Below are positions 48,542 to 59,550 of a DNA stretch of 64,000 nucleotides, piece after piece. Both the position numbers and the translations under genes were made by a program. Every line of letters starts with the position of its first letter. The stretch's first letter is position 1. Origin of the DNA: Glandiceps talaboti (Eukaryota > Hemichordata > Enteropneusta > Spengelidae); the NCBI RefSeq assembly GCF_964340395.1, contig NC_135552.1:15830694-15894693 (forward strand), given 5' to 3'. Below the pieces are notes generated by a model. That model ran no database searches. It was not told where the DNA came from and saw only the letters and a list, made by a program, of their open reading frames with translations.

Positions 48542-50494
48542 CCAAAGTAAAAGAAGAGAGAACTAGTGTTTGAATCTTGGTGCTTCCATGATGAACCATC
48601 ACACATAGTGTTATAACTAAATGTTGTCTGAAATGTGCATACTGTAAAATAGTGGTCGCTCCGCATACTTCGATCAAATCGTCAATCGTAAGATTGAAAA
48701 ACGTTATCTTTTCTTTCGAATTGTTTTACAGAATTTGTAAACAAAAGTCGTGTTGTTTATTTGTTTTTATCGAGCTGTGTAAGTACTTTAGCATTGATAC
48801 GTGTGTGTGGTGGTACGGTACAACTGTTACAGTTTACGCTTTGCTACTAAACAAGACGTCGTTGTGTGTAATGAAAGTAGATAACTTTTTATTTGGCTGA
48901 TACAAACTTATATAAATATTGACATTACACTGGCAATTCGTGATATATGCCTTGTAAAAGTTTCAATGCCGGTCGTATATATTGTAAGCCAGTATTGGTC
49001 ACATTCGGTTTTGTCTAAGGAAACTCGGCGTTGGCTAAACACTGATTAAAATGATAAAAAGCCGAAACACTTGCCTCGTTGAAAACCAAAATTACTGTAA
49101 CACTTACGTGTATTTTTATGTAATTCTAATCTATGTGAATAATCTTACTTTTTGTCCTTTTGTTGTTTATTTAGTAAAGTAAATGAAATCGTCACGTGAC
49201 TTAAATCTGCATATAATGGATGTAATGTTTTGGAAGAAATGTGATTGTAATTGTGGACCTAGGCTACAGAGTTTGCAATGGTTTTAAATTCAACTTGGGG
49301 TAGCTAGGATTTGAGAACTGCCACTGCTCATTTTAGGCAAAGAGGTAACATAAAGTGTTGGTTTTTCTTTTTGAATAATTGAAATTTTCTGTGAAGAATC
49401 CTGCTGGTATTAATTCCACTGAAAACACACGTCCGTTTTAATAGCTATACCGAATTTGGTTGCAAAGCAGAACACATACCTACGCAGACTCGAACCCTCA
49501 TACATGTAAAATGGAAAATAATGAAAATTTACATCAAAATTACACCGTTAACCCACAATCAAGGCTTGTTTCTACAATATTCGTCTGAAATTATGTGGAT
49601 ATATGCCAAAAAATGACAAAAATAAGAAATTATGTTCAAATACCATGACAAGAGGTCAAACGAACGTGTACAGCAACATACTCTCAAAACTACAGGTTAT
49701 TCGTGAAAGGAGTGCATGTTGATACGTATTGAACCATGCACTCCCTGGAGTAACTAATGATATCTTTACGATTAAATATAACATTTGTGTTCTGATTCGT
49801 TGCATCAACAAGTACATATTATTTTGACAGGTGAAACTATTTCTAATGCCATCACTGCATCTACACTAAAAGTCGTTCATGTGGTTGACGTGATAAAGAA
49901 TCGATTCGATTTCGCGTGACTTAAAATATCACAACTCTCGCCAGCCAAAGACCATACTGGACTCTAGACAAATTTTATCTGGAAAAGTTCGAAGCGCTTT
50001 ATCCATGACAACTTTCGATGAGGAAGTAAACTACTGTTATCCACTTTCTCTCGGAGTAAAATATTGAAATTTGATTTCCCTTAACCTGTTATTTTAGATG
50101 TATACATGTATAGCAACTGCGTGTAACTGTTGAAACTGTCCCAGTCTATTTAGTTACATTACCGGCCATACTTACTTGTGTTGTTGTATCAAATCAGCCT
50201 ACGATACGAACGTTCAATGGGAGAAGGGGAATGGTTTTTAAGAATTATACGGAGATGTTTTATTCCTATATTTAAGAATTTTCCCACGACCATGACTCTG
50301 TGATGATTCTTTGTAATCAACGAAGTTATACGGTCAACAGGATAGTGGGCGCCACAGTCAGTGTTTACCAATGATAGTTGTATATTTAGCAAGAAGAATT
50401 GATGTTCATCTTTGTTTATAAATTGAACTACCGTGACAAAACAGTTTATACTTCTTCGTTAACACAACAGTCATAAAGATAAGGCGGTACTTAC
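48542..50494. other. No gene recognised; bHLH 3' side
   Basis: AT-rich. The missing 3' exon(s) of the bHLH gene should lie on the minus strand at lower coordinates than 50494, but I could not identify one with a convincing acceptor and family-like C-terminus. At 49040-49075 CTGATTAAAATGATAAAAAG followed by CCGAAACAC loosely resembles retroelement tail sequence. Confidence 0.45.
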
Positions 50495-50992
50495 CGGTAC
50501 TATGGTCTTTGCTCTGGCAACTATACTTCCTCTAGCCGCCAGACAAAATGTACAGATTGGTCTTGGTTGCTGTCCAATTGCACTGCTATACGGTTGGCGG
50601 TACATACTTCGATGCAGGCACGGCTGATCTATGTCGTCGTCACCGATCAATAACAATGTCTCTAGGTGCGATATGTAGCTGGCGGCGAGACGAAGCGTTT
50701 CTATTTTAGACAATTTGCGGTCTGGTGGCTCGGTTGGAATTAAATCTCGTAGAGTGATAAATGCTGTGTTCACGTTGTGTGTACGGTCCCTCTCCCTTGC
50801 GTTGGCGTTTTCTCGTGGTTTCACAGGGCTCTCCGGCTTCATTTTCCTTTTACGAGACTTCCCTTTGCCGTTGTCCTGGTCAGTGGCGTCATCGATAATT
50901 TCAAACTTGATATCGTCGCACCCGTAATGTTCGCCATCGGTTGAAATCGAATCTTCCATCGACGAGTCACTTTGCTGCTTGCCTTTCGTCAT
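50495..50992 (-). CDS. bHLH transcription factor, paraxis/scleraxis type, exon 1
   Basis: Codes 166 residues from ATG (50992-50990) to a donor ACCG|GTAAGT (exon ends at 50495), phase 0. Residues 60-72 are the basic region ([13 protein letters not shown], with the E-box-contacting glutamate of NARERDR). About 73-87 are helix 1 ([15 protein letters not shown]), then the loop EPPDRKL, then helix 2 ([20 protein letters not shown]). [23 protein letters not shown] and the later [10 protein letters not shown] are typical of TCF15/scleraxis proteins, nuclear class A-partnering factors of mesoderm. Residues 1-59 are acidic then lysine/arginine-rich ([10 protein letters not shown], possible nuclear localisation signal). 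Paraxis cannot be separated from scleraxis here. The 3' exon is missing from this annotation. Confidence 0.88.
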
Positions 50993-51336
50993 CTTCGTCC
51001 AAAGTCGTTAAGCATTCACAAATTTTCATAAATTGATAAATAGGAGAGTAAATAATGCTATTTGGGTCGATAATGCTTTGGGATGCAGGACACGAATATT
51101 GACATCCGATGAATGTTTAAAGTTCGAAGTAGGAATGACTGTCAGTTGTCACTTAGAGCTCGTCAATGCAGTATTAGAGTTCGATGCAAACTGCTAAGGA
51201 CCGCTGCAATTGTTCAGTTTTAACAACAAAACAAATTGTCATAAAATTGCAGTGCTTTCCATCAAATCGACGCCAGATTTACAAAGGAAACATATGACCA
51301 TACGGTATCGCACTCCTTACATACGCACTGTCACCA

Positions 51337-51343
51337 TTTATAG
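51337..51343 (-). promoter_or_regulatory. Candidate TATA box for the bHLH gene
   Basis: The minus strand reads CTATAAATGG about 350 bp upstream of the start codon, which would put initiation near 51310 and give a 5' UTR of about 320 nt if unspliced. Position-based only. Confidence 0.3.
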
Positions 51344-51399
51344 TATAAATACAGCCACGCGGAGAAATTCAGGTCCCCGATACGAAGACGACTGACTGA

Positions 51400-53545
51400 C
51401 TTTCCAATCGGGAGAGAAGTTCGGCACACGACTACCAAACGACGAACCAAATGCAATGTTTTGCCTGTATGTAAATAAGAAGAAGTTATACCTCAACACT
51501 TCTCGAAACGACAATAAAAGTTATGTGGAGTCGAAGTGGATGGGGAATAGCGGTCTCACACAGTTTTAGTTTACCCACATATGTTTACGATTATATCTAC
51601 ACATTGCTTGAAGCAAGTGGTCTAAAGTCAGTACAACAAAAAGTGAAGATGAGGCGGAGCTGCGGGGTCATCAATTAAACCTGCCTCTTGACATCCAATC
51701 GAGGCCATATCGATTAAATTGATAGTTACTATACACTACTCATTGTCAAAGTTGTGTTCCTGTGGTTAATATTGGCATATGTAGCTGAGGCGATCGGGAA
51801 TTAATTTGTGAAGCGTTATAGACAAAGTCAACCGCTTTGGTTGTATACACGGGAATAATAAAAACGTAAAACTATTTTTGAAAAAAAAAAATTACACCAG
51901 TTTTGATTCTTACTTACCAAGAATGAAAAGTGGCAGAAATATGTCACTGTGGTTGCTATTCGTAAAATTTGAGGCCATTCATTTCACGGTTTCTGTTCGC
52001 ACTCCATCAGCAAGCTCCCAAAAGGTTTACCAGGTGATGGGACACGACGGATGACCCCGGACACGTCACTGAAGGTATTAATAAAACCAGATACCACTAG
52101 TTAGTAAAGCAAACGGTCAACAGTCACCGCCACTCTGTATCAATTGAATTCTCCCCCCCATCCCTAGGGCAAAGTTTACGACCCATAAAGACTGCAATAT
52201 CAGGCCGTGGGAGAGATTTAAACAATGGGTATGCTGGGATGATGGATCGGAAAAAGAACAGTTTAAATCATCGAAAGTGACATTCTCTTTAAATGTGAAT
52301 CCATGCAGTGTATATGAGTAGCTTGTCTATTGCTTGAAAACAATAACTGGGCCGAATCATATGTACGTACACCATCATCATTAGGTGTAACATGCTATCA
52401 CCAATTATAATATGCGACATAAATAACAACAGACAGAAGTAATGAATTTCGGAAACTGTGTCTGAAAAGGATGCACTCTCTGAAAAGATAAAAATACAAC
52501 TTTTTTTTTTTGCTTTTTGTCGCTGATCTTTGACCCCGGAGTTGATCTTGCGACTCCTTGAAAAAATGATATCTCTCTATGGACGTAGCGGCACCATGCA
52601 GTGTATCAATGACCATTAATACATTATATGACTCATACATTCAAATATTCAGACACTTGCTAGATATGACATGGTCTCCAAAACCAACAACAAAAAAAGT
52701 GGAGTATTTTTATCATTCCAGACAAAGTGGGTATTTTGTCAAGTGGCCCATTCAGAGAGTCATCAATCAAGTGTAATAGCTTTCCTGAAAGGACTTGGAT
52801 AATCTGGCTAAATAAAGAGGAAATTGTTTATCTTGACTTTCCTTAGATTCCTCTTTAAGATAATACGCACCATCGGATGTGTTTTAGTCAACAGATCGTA
52901 ACGTTCTCCAGGGAACACTGTGTCGATTCAATATGAGCAGTTTTAGTTAGACCAGATAAAAAAATATCTGTTTCCGATAATCTGACAAGCCTTTATAGTT
53001 TTAGCCGCCAACCCTACATTTTTTTTACATTTAATAAGGTAAAAATCTACTTCTATTTCCGCCGTGTAAACTTTTAAACATTTTTCTATACATGTACATT
53101 CAAAATGGTGAGAAGTTACTTCTATTTCCGTGTAACTTTTCTTGCCAGAGTATCTTTGTTCAATTTAAAAAAAATTCTATTCCAGAGAAACTAGGTCTTT
53201 TTAGATTGTAAGTTGAATTTAAACAGTACATACTGCATATTGTGTGCTTCACATACAATGGTCTTCATTTACTTCTTTTACATCTCACCAAACTATCACA
53301 GAAGTATTGTGACCAACGAATATCTAGTCTTAGATTTTAGCGATTACTAAAATGATAAAAATTGAAATAAATTTCCGACCTACCTACCCTATTTTCTGGT
53401 CATGTTAAAAATTTGCTTTAGCTGCAACTGGAACTGGAACTTTTTTTATTTAATGAGAAGGAAAAAAAGCTGTTTTCTTAGATTTACTCGTAATAACGTA
53501 CACCCTGAACAGTACTGTATCACCTGTAGACAAGCATATTTGTGT
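51400..53545. other. No gene recognised
   Basis: AT-rich DNA upstream of the bHLH gene; it may contain its enhancers but nothing is identifiable. A short direct repeat (TACTTCTATTTCCG) occurs at about 53049 and 53117. Confidence 0.5.
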
Positions 53546-53790
53546 ATTACATATGGTACGGTGCAATATATCCAATTGAAATGATTTTGGGGTCCGCACC
53601 TTAAAATCAGCACCCCGATAACTCACAATGTCAACTTATTACTATGCATAACTATAGATAAAATAAACCAAAAATTGACACATGCAGTGTCTAATCATTG
53701 GCATGTTAAGAATTTTACAGTAAATATATTGTCGACCGAAAAATAGTACTCCCGTTACTGCTAGTACAGGTTTAACTATATATGGTATAT
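53546..53790 (+). repeat. Dispersed repeat family C, copy 3
   Basis: ATGGTACGGTGCAATATATC, TTTTGGGGTCCGCACCTTAA, AATCAGCACCCC and, distally, ACAGTAAATATATTGTCGAC and ACAGGTTTAA. Same motif order as copies at 42.4 and 55.0 kb. Confidence 0.75.
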
Positions 53791-54241
53791 AGAATATGAA
53801 TCAAAATGTTTAATAGCATTTATTATTACTTCTAACTGTTCAAGTGATCATAATAACTGTACAAATCAATACACATACGTAGCACCAGTGTGTCTGAGAA
53901 ACTCATTATACCGGCTTGTTTAAACTGGAGATTTGGTCCACATGTTACATTGACCGACACCTGATATTTAATTGACAGATGGAATGACAAGTAAAAGTAC
54001 AACCGTGTGACGCAGCTAATCACTTAATATATTTCCTGTACATTTATCATTGAATAAATTGTGTATTCTTCTTTGACAACCGATTTAATTGGGTCTGAAT
54101 TGAATTACGAATAAAGTTCTATCACCCGTATCATCTTCATGTGTTATGTATCTTAACCGATAGCAAGACGTTCAAACAATTTCCAATTGGATTAATATTT
54201 AATAACGATAATGATAACGAGATCCGTCACTGTCCAAGTTA

Positions 54242-54610
54242 CAACTGCAGACACTAGACTGTGGACGAACGGAACCTGTTACAAACAGGGAAAGTAAACA
54301 AATGAATTGGATTAATAACACTTGGCTCAGCAGGTTGGAACAGCAGAGACTTGTATTACACACCATGGTTTGATCAGAATAGTTTTATGGCCTCTTTAAG
54401 TGAACATGAAATGCCAGGGGAAATGGAAATTTGTTTGTGAACATGAACTATTATGTAAAGTGGCCATAAAACTGTTCTTATCAAATGATGGAATGTAATA
54501 CAAGTCTCTGTACTTCCAACATGCTGTGCCAGGTGTTATTATCCAATTCATTTGTTTACTTTCTCTGTTTGTAACTGGTTCCGTTTGTCCAGGTCTGCTG
54601 TCTGCAGTTG
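54242..54610. mobile_element. Large foldback (inverted-repeat) element
   Basis: The left arm (54242 to about 54412) and right arm (about 54440 to 54610) are imperfect reverse complements along most of their length. Outer ends are CAACTGCAGACA / TGTCTGCAGTTG. Matching internal landmarks include AAAGTAAACAAATGAATTGG, AGAGACTTGTATTACA and AGTTTTATGGCC. The spacer is only about 30 bp. No coding capacity; a foldback-type MITE is the best label. Confidence 0.85.
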
Positions 54611-54954
54611 ATATTGTTATCAATGTAACCTAAGCTTGTAAAATATCCAAATAAAACACACATAACATTGTATTTGGTGTTACTGTGAATTGTAATACTG
54701 GCAGACTAAGTTTGATTAGTTTTCTGGCTGTGACATAAAGAGAACAGGCAGTGAAAGCAAAATTCCACATTTATATTTGACCATGTTCCTAGAATTTACG
54801 CTTCAAAGTAGAAATGTTAACATTTGATTTTTGAGACATTAAAGCTGCTCTGCATTAAATTGACCGTTTTTTTTTTCAAAATGTTTGTTAGATTGAATGA
54901 CTTATAATTACTCATCATATCGTACATCGTGAAACAGTATTCCACCCATGCAGG

Positions 54955-55175
54955 GAGTAGTGCAGCTCTACACATACGGTACAATAAATCCAATCAAATT
55001 GATTTTTGGGTCCGCACCCAAAAATAAATCAGCTCTCCACTGCGATCAAGATTTCAATTTGTTAGTTACTACTTATGGATACACCCAACCTCTAATTAAC
55101 AAGCTAATTATTGGTATTTTAACAATATTCAGCGAACATAGTTTTGATTGTCTGATGGAAAAAATAAAACTCAAG
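54955..55175 (+). repeat. Dispersed repeat family C, copy 4
   Basis: ACATACGGTACAATAAATCC, TTTTTGGGTCCGCACCCAAA, AAATCAGCTC, TTATGGATACACCC, then ATTATTGGTATTTTAACAAT. The 76-codon frame across it is not considered a gene. Confidence 0.75.
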
Positions 55176-55295
55176 TGAATCTTTAAACATAAATACTATA
55201 AAACTTGCTTCACTGAACACAAGCTTCAAACGTATACACACGTATATACAACATAGACTTTTGAAGTGTTAGTATAGATTATACTATACGTGTAG

Positions 55296-55297
<2 letters not shown>

Positions 55298-55334
<37 letters not shown>
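55298..55334. repeat. (CT)n microsatellite
   Basis: About 18 CT dinucleotides. Confidence 0.93.
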
Positions 55335-55336
<2 letters not shown>

Positions 55337-56296
55337 TTTTTTGGTATTATTATTCGGTATTTTCCCCTGAAAATACAAAAAATAGTACCTGAGTCACTAC
55401 TTCGTCAACTAAACCGTAACCTCGGCAAATACAACGTGCTATAAACAGTATTCCGTGATAACGACCGCAACAAGTCTCTGTGTTTCCCGTCAGGGTCAAT
55501 TTGGGTTAGTACATTTCCTCTTTTTGGTTATACTAACTTCTCACGCCATACAAAATGTTATAGATACTTGTCGCTATATATTTCCTTCAAAATCTACTAA
55601 TCATACAGCCCATTTTTAATCTAAACCAACATTTTTGACAAATCGATATACCGTTTCCCCACTAACTCAGACGGGGTCAAAGGTTACCTATGCAAGCACC
55701 CATCGTATTTTAAGTAGACACTTTGTAGGAACACTTGGCGAGTATTGACAAACACTGAACGGAGCATTTCAAGAGGGGTGTAAGCGATCCTGTTATGAAT
55801 TTTATCGCTCTTATAAACAAAAGTATTGTTTACGTCAAATGTCTCAGAAAAATCACTATCAATTTCATTGCAAATAAACCACGACCCCCGTATATCATCA
55901 CAGTGGACTAGGAGCGTGTTTGTATTTCGTCTACAGTTTGTAATCGAACGATTTTATTGCAACGTCAGTCCATCTATTCTACTTGTGTTCACTCCATTTT
56001 AACAGGAACAAGTCCGGGTTGATGTGCACATTTACTAGGGTGAAGTCAGTCCCAACTAAACTAGGTATGTGAAGTCAATCTCAACATAGTCAGACTGTAC
56101 TGTGCGAGATCAATAGTTCAGTATAGGATAAAAACTAAATTCTTTTACGGGGGGGTGGTTTGAACCATTTTAGTCAGTTCTCATCCTACAAAATCGATTT
56201 TACTTGGATGTTTTGTACCCCTAAATACAAATATTTAAGAAATGTCAAATTGAGAAAAGGAAGACTTTTTGTACTGCATTGCACTACTATAAAAAA
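55335..56296. other. No gene recognised
   Basis: AT-rich; two neighbouring GTGAAGTCA(G/A)TC copies (56041, 56069) form a short direct repeat. No coding evidence. Confidence 0.5.
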
Positions 56297-56446
56297 AAAA
56301 CAATGACGTTATTAGGTATTTACGAGTATTCAGAAAATACCATCACTGGTGTCGACATTGGGAAAGAGTACGCTTTTCGAATGTAGACACCAGTGATGGT
56401 ATTTTCTGAATATTTCGTAAATACCTGAAAGTATGGTCATTGTTTT
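56297..56446. mobile_element. 150-bp near-palindromic foldback
   Basis: Arms run from AAAACAATGAC (56297) to GTCATTGTTTT (56446). The long inner match AGAAAATACCATCACTGGTG / CACCAGTGATGGTATTTTCT is perfect over 20 bp. The central loop is only about 15-20 nt. A and T residues flank it on both sides. Probably a small MITE or a palindromic duplication. Confidence 0.88.
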
Positions 56447-56526
56447 GTATTATGACAATTCCATGAATAGAATATTATCTCCTTCAATAGAATATTAGCC
56501 CACAAGTGACTGTGGGGATTTGTCAT

Positions 56527-56875
56527 TTAAAGTGGGACAAGCTGAGTTTATAAGATTTTTACTAAAAAATTGGAAAATACTCGTATAATGTTAAATGCAA
56601 ATGCAGTATACCTTCTATGATATTACAATTGTCTTCTGGTATTATTAGATCAGTTCATTGCATAATAGGTATATTATTTCCTCAACATTTTATACGTATA
56701 ACAAATTACGTCACTGGGTCACTTGTAAGTTACAAGGTTTGGGTTCAGTACCGTGGCCGAAGACGACAAATCTTCGGCCACGGTAGTTCAGTCATTTGTA
56801 AGGTATGCTTCAGTAAGTAGAATACTTTGAGAACATTTGAAATACACAGCGAAAACTCAGTTTGTGTCCCTTTAA
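56527..56875 (+). mobile_element. TTAA-MITE, complete copy of about 349 bp
   Basis: Left end TTAAAGTGGGACAAGCTGAG; reverse-complemented right end TTAAAGGGACACAAACTGAG. The internal order is as in the 30-kb copy (CCTTCTATGATATTACAATT, AAATTACGTCACTGGGTCA, AGTAAGTAGAATACTTTGAG). A GC-rich palindrome at 56749-56785 interrupts it. Confidence 0.85.
56749..56785. repeat. GC-rich 15-bp perfect hairpin inside the MITE
   Basis: TACCGTGGCCGAAGA, 7-nt loop, TCTTCGGCCACGGTA. It is absent at the equivalent place in the 37-kb copy (GAGTTCAGTCA). It is flanked by TTCAGT on the left and TTCAGT on the right, as if inserted with a 6-bp duplication. Confidence 0.85.
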
Positions 56876-57397
56876 TTATTATTATTACCACTATGGTCTG
56901 AGGTTAGTCAAGACACTTTGCCATGTCACAGATAAGGCGTCTGTGGCTTGTTTGATTTCGGCGTTGTCCTCTTTTGTCTCAATACGTACTTAGACTTTCC
57001 TCCGCCGGTTCTGTATTCAATCGTAACTGAGCTTCATACGATTACATGTTACAACGGCTCAACCCATTCAAGTCCATCATCATGAAATCTTTCCCTCTGT
57101 GATTGGCTGCGCCCCCTGTCTACCGACTATGCCGCACAGCTCCACTCTCCCCATCGCTTCAGCTCACGAGATGACGTCACTTAACATCATATGACACAGT
57201 GGGTATATGTAAAACTCTGTAAGAGTTTGTGGTTCGTTTTCTGAGGGATACATTATAAAAGTAAAATATTGAATTCAGATTCTTAGCACAGTATAAGTGA
57301 ACAAAAGAAATGCTACTATTATCACAGGGGGTCAGTCTTGATTGGTTATGTTTACGAAAAATCATGTTTACGAAAAATCAACCAACAAAACAAACAA

Positions 57398-57401
<4 letters not shown>

Positions 57402-57468
<67 letters not shown>
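57402..57468. repeat. (ACAG)n microsatellite
   Basis: About 17 copies of GACA/ACAG, preceded by AAAC repeats. Confidence 0.95.
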
Positions 57469-57470
<2 letters not shown>

Positions 57471-57929
57471 AGAATAAACAAAAACATCTAAACATTGACA
57501 AAAATGACATATACTGTGGATGTGATTACATACCAACATTATCTTGTCTGTGCAACGAATATTACAATACAATTTCACTCTTGTATAAATCTGATAAATA
57601 GTCACACTTTACCCCCCCCCCCCCCTGCTTACTAGCTCATTCACTACATGGTCGTAAAAGGGCATGCCAATGTGGCTGGAACAAACACCATGTGGTACTC
57701 ACATACTCGTTTTGGCTTTATACATGTAATCGACCCCTCATCCCGAAAGGCTGCATGACCAACGACTGTCATATCAAATCTACCGGGAACAGTTTTTGCA
57801 TAATCTAACAGGTACAAAATGTCCTCCTATAATAGCAATTGAGGCTCTGTTAAATTTTGAATGTATATTCCTCATCTACAGAGCAAACATTACACTCTTA
57901 GGAAGTCTTCAGTAATTAAATTGGGGGGG
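57469..57929. other. No gene recognised
   Basis: AT-rich, with a C homopolymer at about 57612-57625 and a G homopolymer at its right edge. No feature supported. Confidence 0.5.
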
Positions 57930-58125
57930 GGGGGCGTCACATATTTCAAATCAGTTCTCGGATAGGGTCATACTTTAGAAAAGGGGGAATAAGGGGAATC
58001 TCACATTTTACTGTGACCTTTGACTCGTTGTATTATCTGTCTAACTTTGCATTACTTTGTGATTTTGGCATTCCACCGCTGCCAGATCCCACCACTGCTA
58101 CCATTGTACTGTAATATCAGAGCAT
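57930..58125 (-). repeat. Dispersed repeat family B, copy 3, inverted
   Basis: Read on the minus strand: ATTACAGTACAATGGTAGCA, GTGGTGGGATCTGGCAGCGG, GAATGCCAAAATCACAAAGT, AATGCAAAGTTAGACAGATA. Order as in 19225-19460. Confidence 0.78.
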
Positions 58126-59385
58126 ATCAGTCAAATCTCTTCTGACCACCATGCAGTGATTAAATTATTAGTTGTAATGTAAGGGGGGGGGGTAACTCCA
58201 TGGGTAACATTATGGGGAGGCTCCTCACAAACATTGAAACACAATGTGTTGTGATACCAATTTTATGCAAAAAAGTATACCCTTTCTGATACCAAGATGC
58301 ATTTTAAGTCATTAAAAGCCAGGGCTCCCAGGGAAAGCTAGCCCTAGATCTAGTGTGGCACGAGTGACGAGAGTACGGAAGTTTTGAAGGTATATACACC
58401 TGGTTGAAACGCGTCCAGTATTGACTGCATAGTTTCTGTTTTGATTCACCCGACCCTTTCTCATACCACCACCTCATGAAAAGTATACCCGTTCTGGTAC
58501 CAACCAGCATAAAAACCGACCCCTTTCGCGCGGACCCTCCCCGTATTGCCGTATATGGGAGAAGCCCCCCCCCCCCCCCGGATGTAAGGAACGGAGGGAG
58601 GGTCTCACAGGGGTGATAATGTGGTCGAGTGGGGCAGTTGAGTTTAGTTGACCCAGTCCTGGAAATGATGATAGGGAGACCATTTAGTGTTTGTGAGTTA
58701 CATGTATGGCCACCAGCTATGTCATTTAGGTCTGAACATGGGATTTTTTTAACGCAGTACATGATTCCATCACACAAATTCACTGTGGCTGTAGTAGTGA
58801 GAAACAAGCAATGCCCTGGAAATTATCAATGTGGTGGCAGCGGTGGGATCGAGTCATTGCCATTGATTCAGGGAATAGTGTTCCTTTTCACATCTGACAG
58901 TATTTTAACTCAATGTTTTTGAAATACTTCAAACAGGGGAATGGTCATGTTTTAGAGAAAGGCAAATTGAGGGAGAGTCACATTTAGAAAACAATTAGAG
59001 AAGAGTCACATTTTGCGCAACAGACCGTACCCCTCGCCCTTACGTAATTACTAAAGGCTCCCTTATTGCCACCGCGGTATCACGTAAAATCTATAATATC
59101 TTGTAACCTTGGATTCATTCTTTCCTGTTTTACATTAGAAACAGGACAACGATAGCGGCCCACAATAAAGATTAAAGTTTTAGGTAAGTTATTACTCCTA
59201 CCAGTGGAAGATTTGCACGTAATTTCTAGCGAGAAGAAACATGTTCAGATTAATCTATTGTAACATTTCACCGAGTGTCGTTTTGCACATTGAACTCAAA
59301 GCAAAGACTTTGGCCCGGGGCTCCGGAACTGTCAATTTATAGATGCAACATTTTTTGAGTCGTACAATCTACTAGTCGCTATAGT
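58126..59385. other. No gene recognised; decayed repeat material
   Basis: A 167-codon minus-strand frame (58304-58807) has no domain and contains a poly-C-derived glycine run, so it is not called. GTGGTGGCAGCGGTGGGATC at about 58832, with GGTCATGTTTTAGAGAAAGG further on, suggests another decayed family B copy. Confidence 0.45.
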
Positions 59386-59550
59386 CCTGCTTGCAGACGT
59401 GGACTCGAATCTGACAATTTTTCCATAACACGGGCTTGCAGACGAGTATTAGACTCGATTCTGACAATGTCCCTAAAGAAAAAAGACAGGAGAAATGACG
59501 GAGGAACATTGTCAGAATCGAGTCCTGGCTTACTCCGTCTGCAAACAAGA
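59386..59550. mobile_element. Foldback with a duplicated left arm
   Basis: Two direct left-arm copies, CTGCTTGCAGACGTGGACTC (about 59387-59419) and GGGCTTGCAGACGAGTATTA (about 59433-59470), each run into GACTCGA.TCTGACAAT. The right arm (59506-59549) is their reverse complement (ACATTGTCAGAATCGAGTCC ... CGTCTGCAAACAAG). Thirteen bases of the arm recur inverted at 34.89 kb. Confidence 0.82.

Noticed and set aside
50189-50392. Possible 3' exon of the bHLH gene
   Set aside because: The 67-codon frame shows no similarity to the C-terminus expected for the family and no convincing acceptor precedes it.
58304-58807. 167-codon minus-strand frame
   Set aside because: No domain or signal sequence, a glycine run from a C homopolymer, an overlapping frame on the other strand and repeat-like surroundings.
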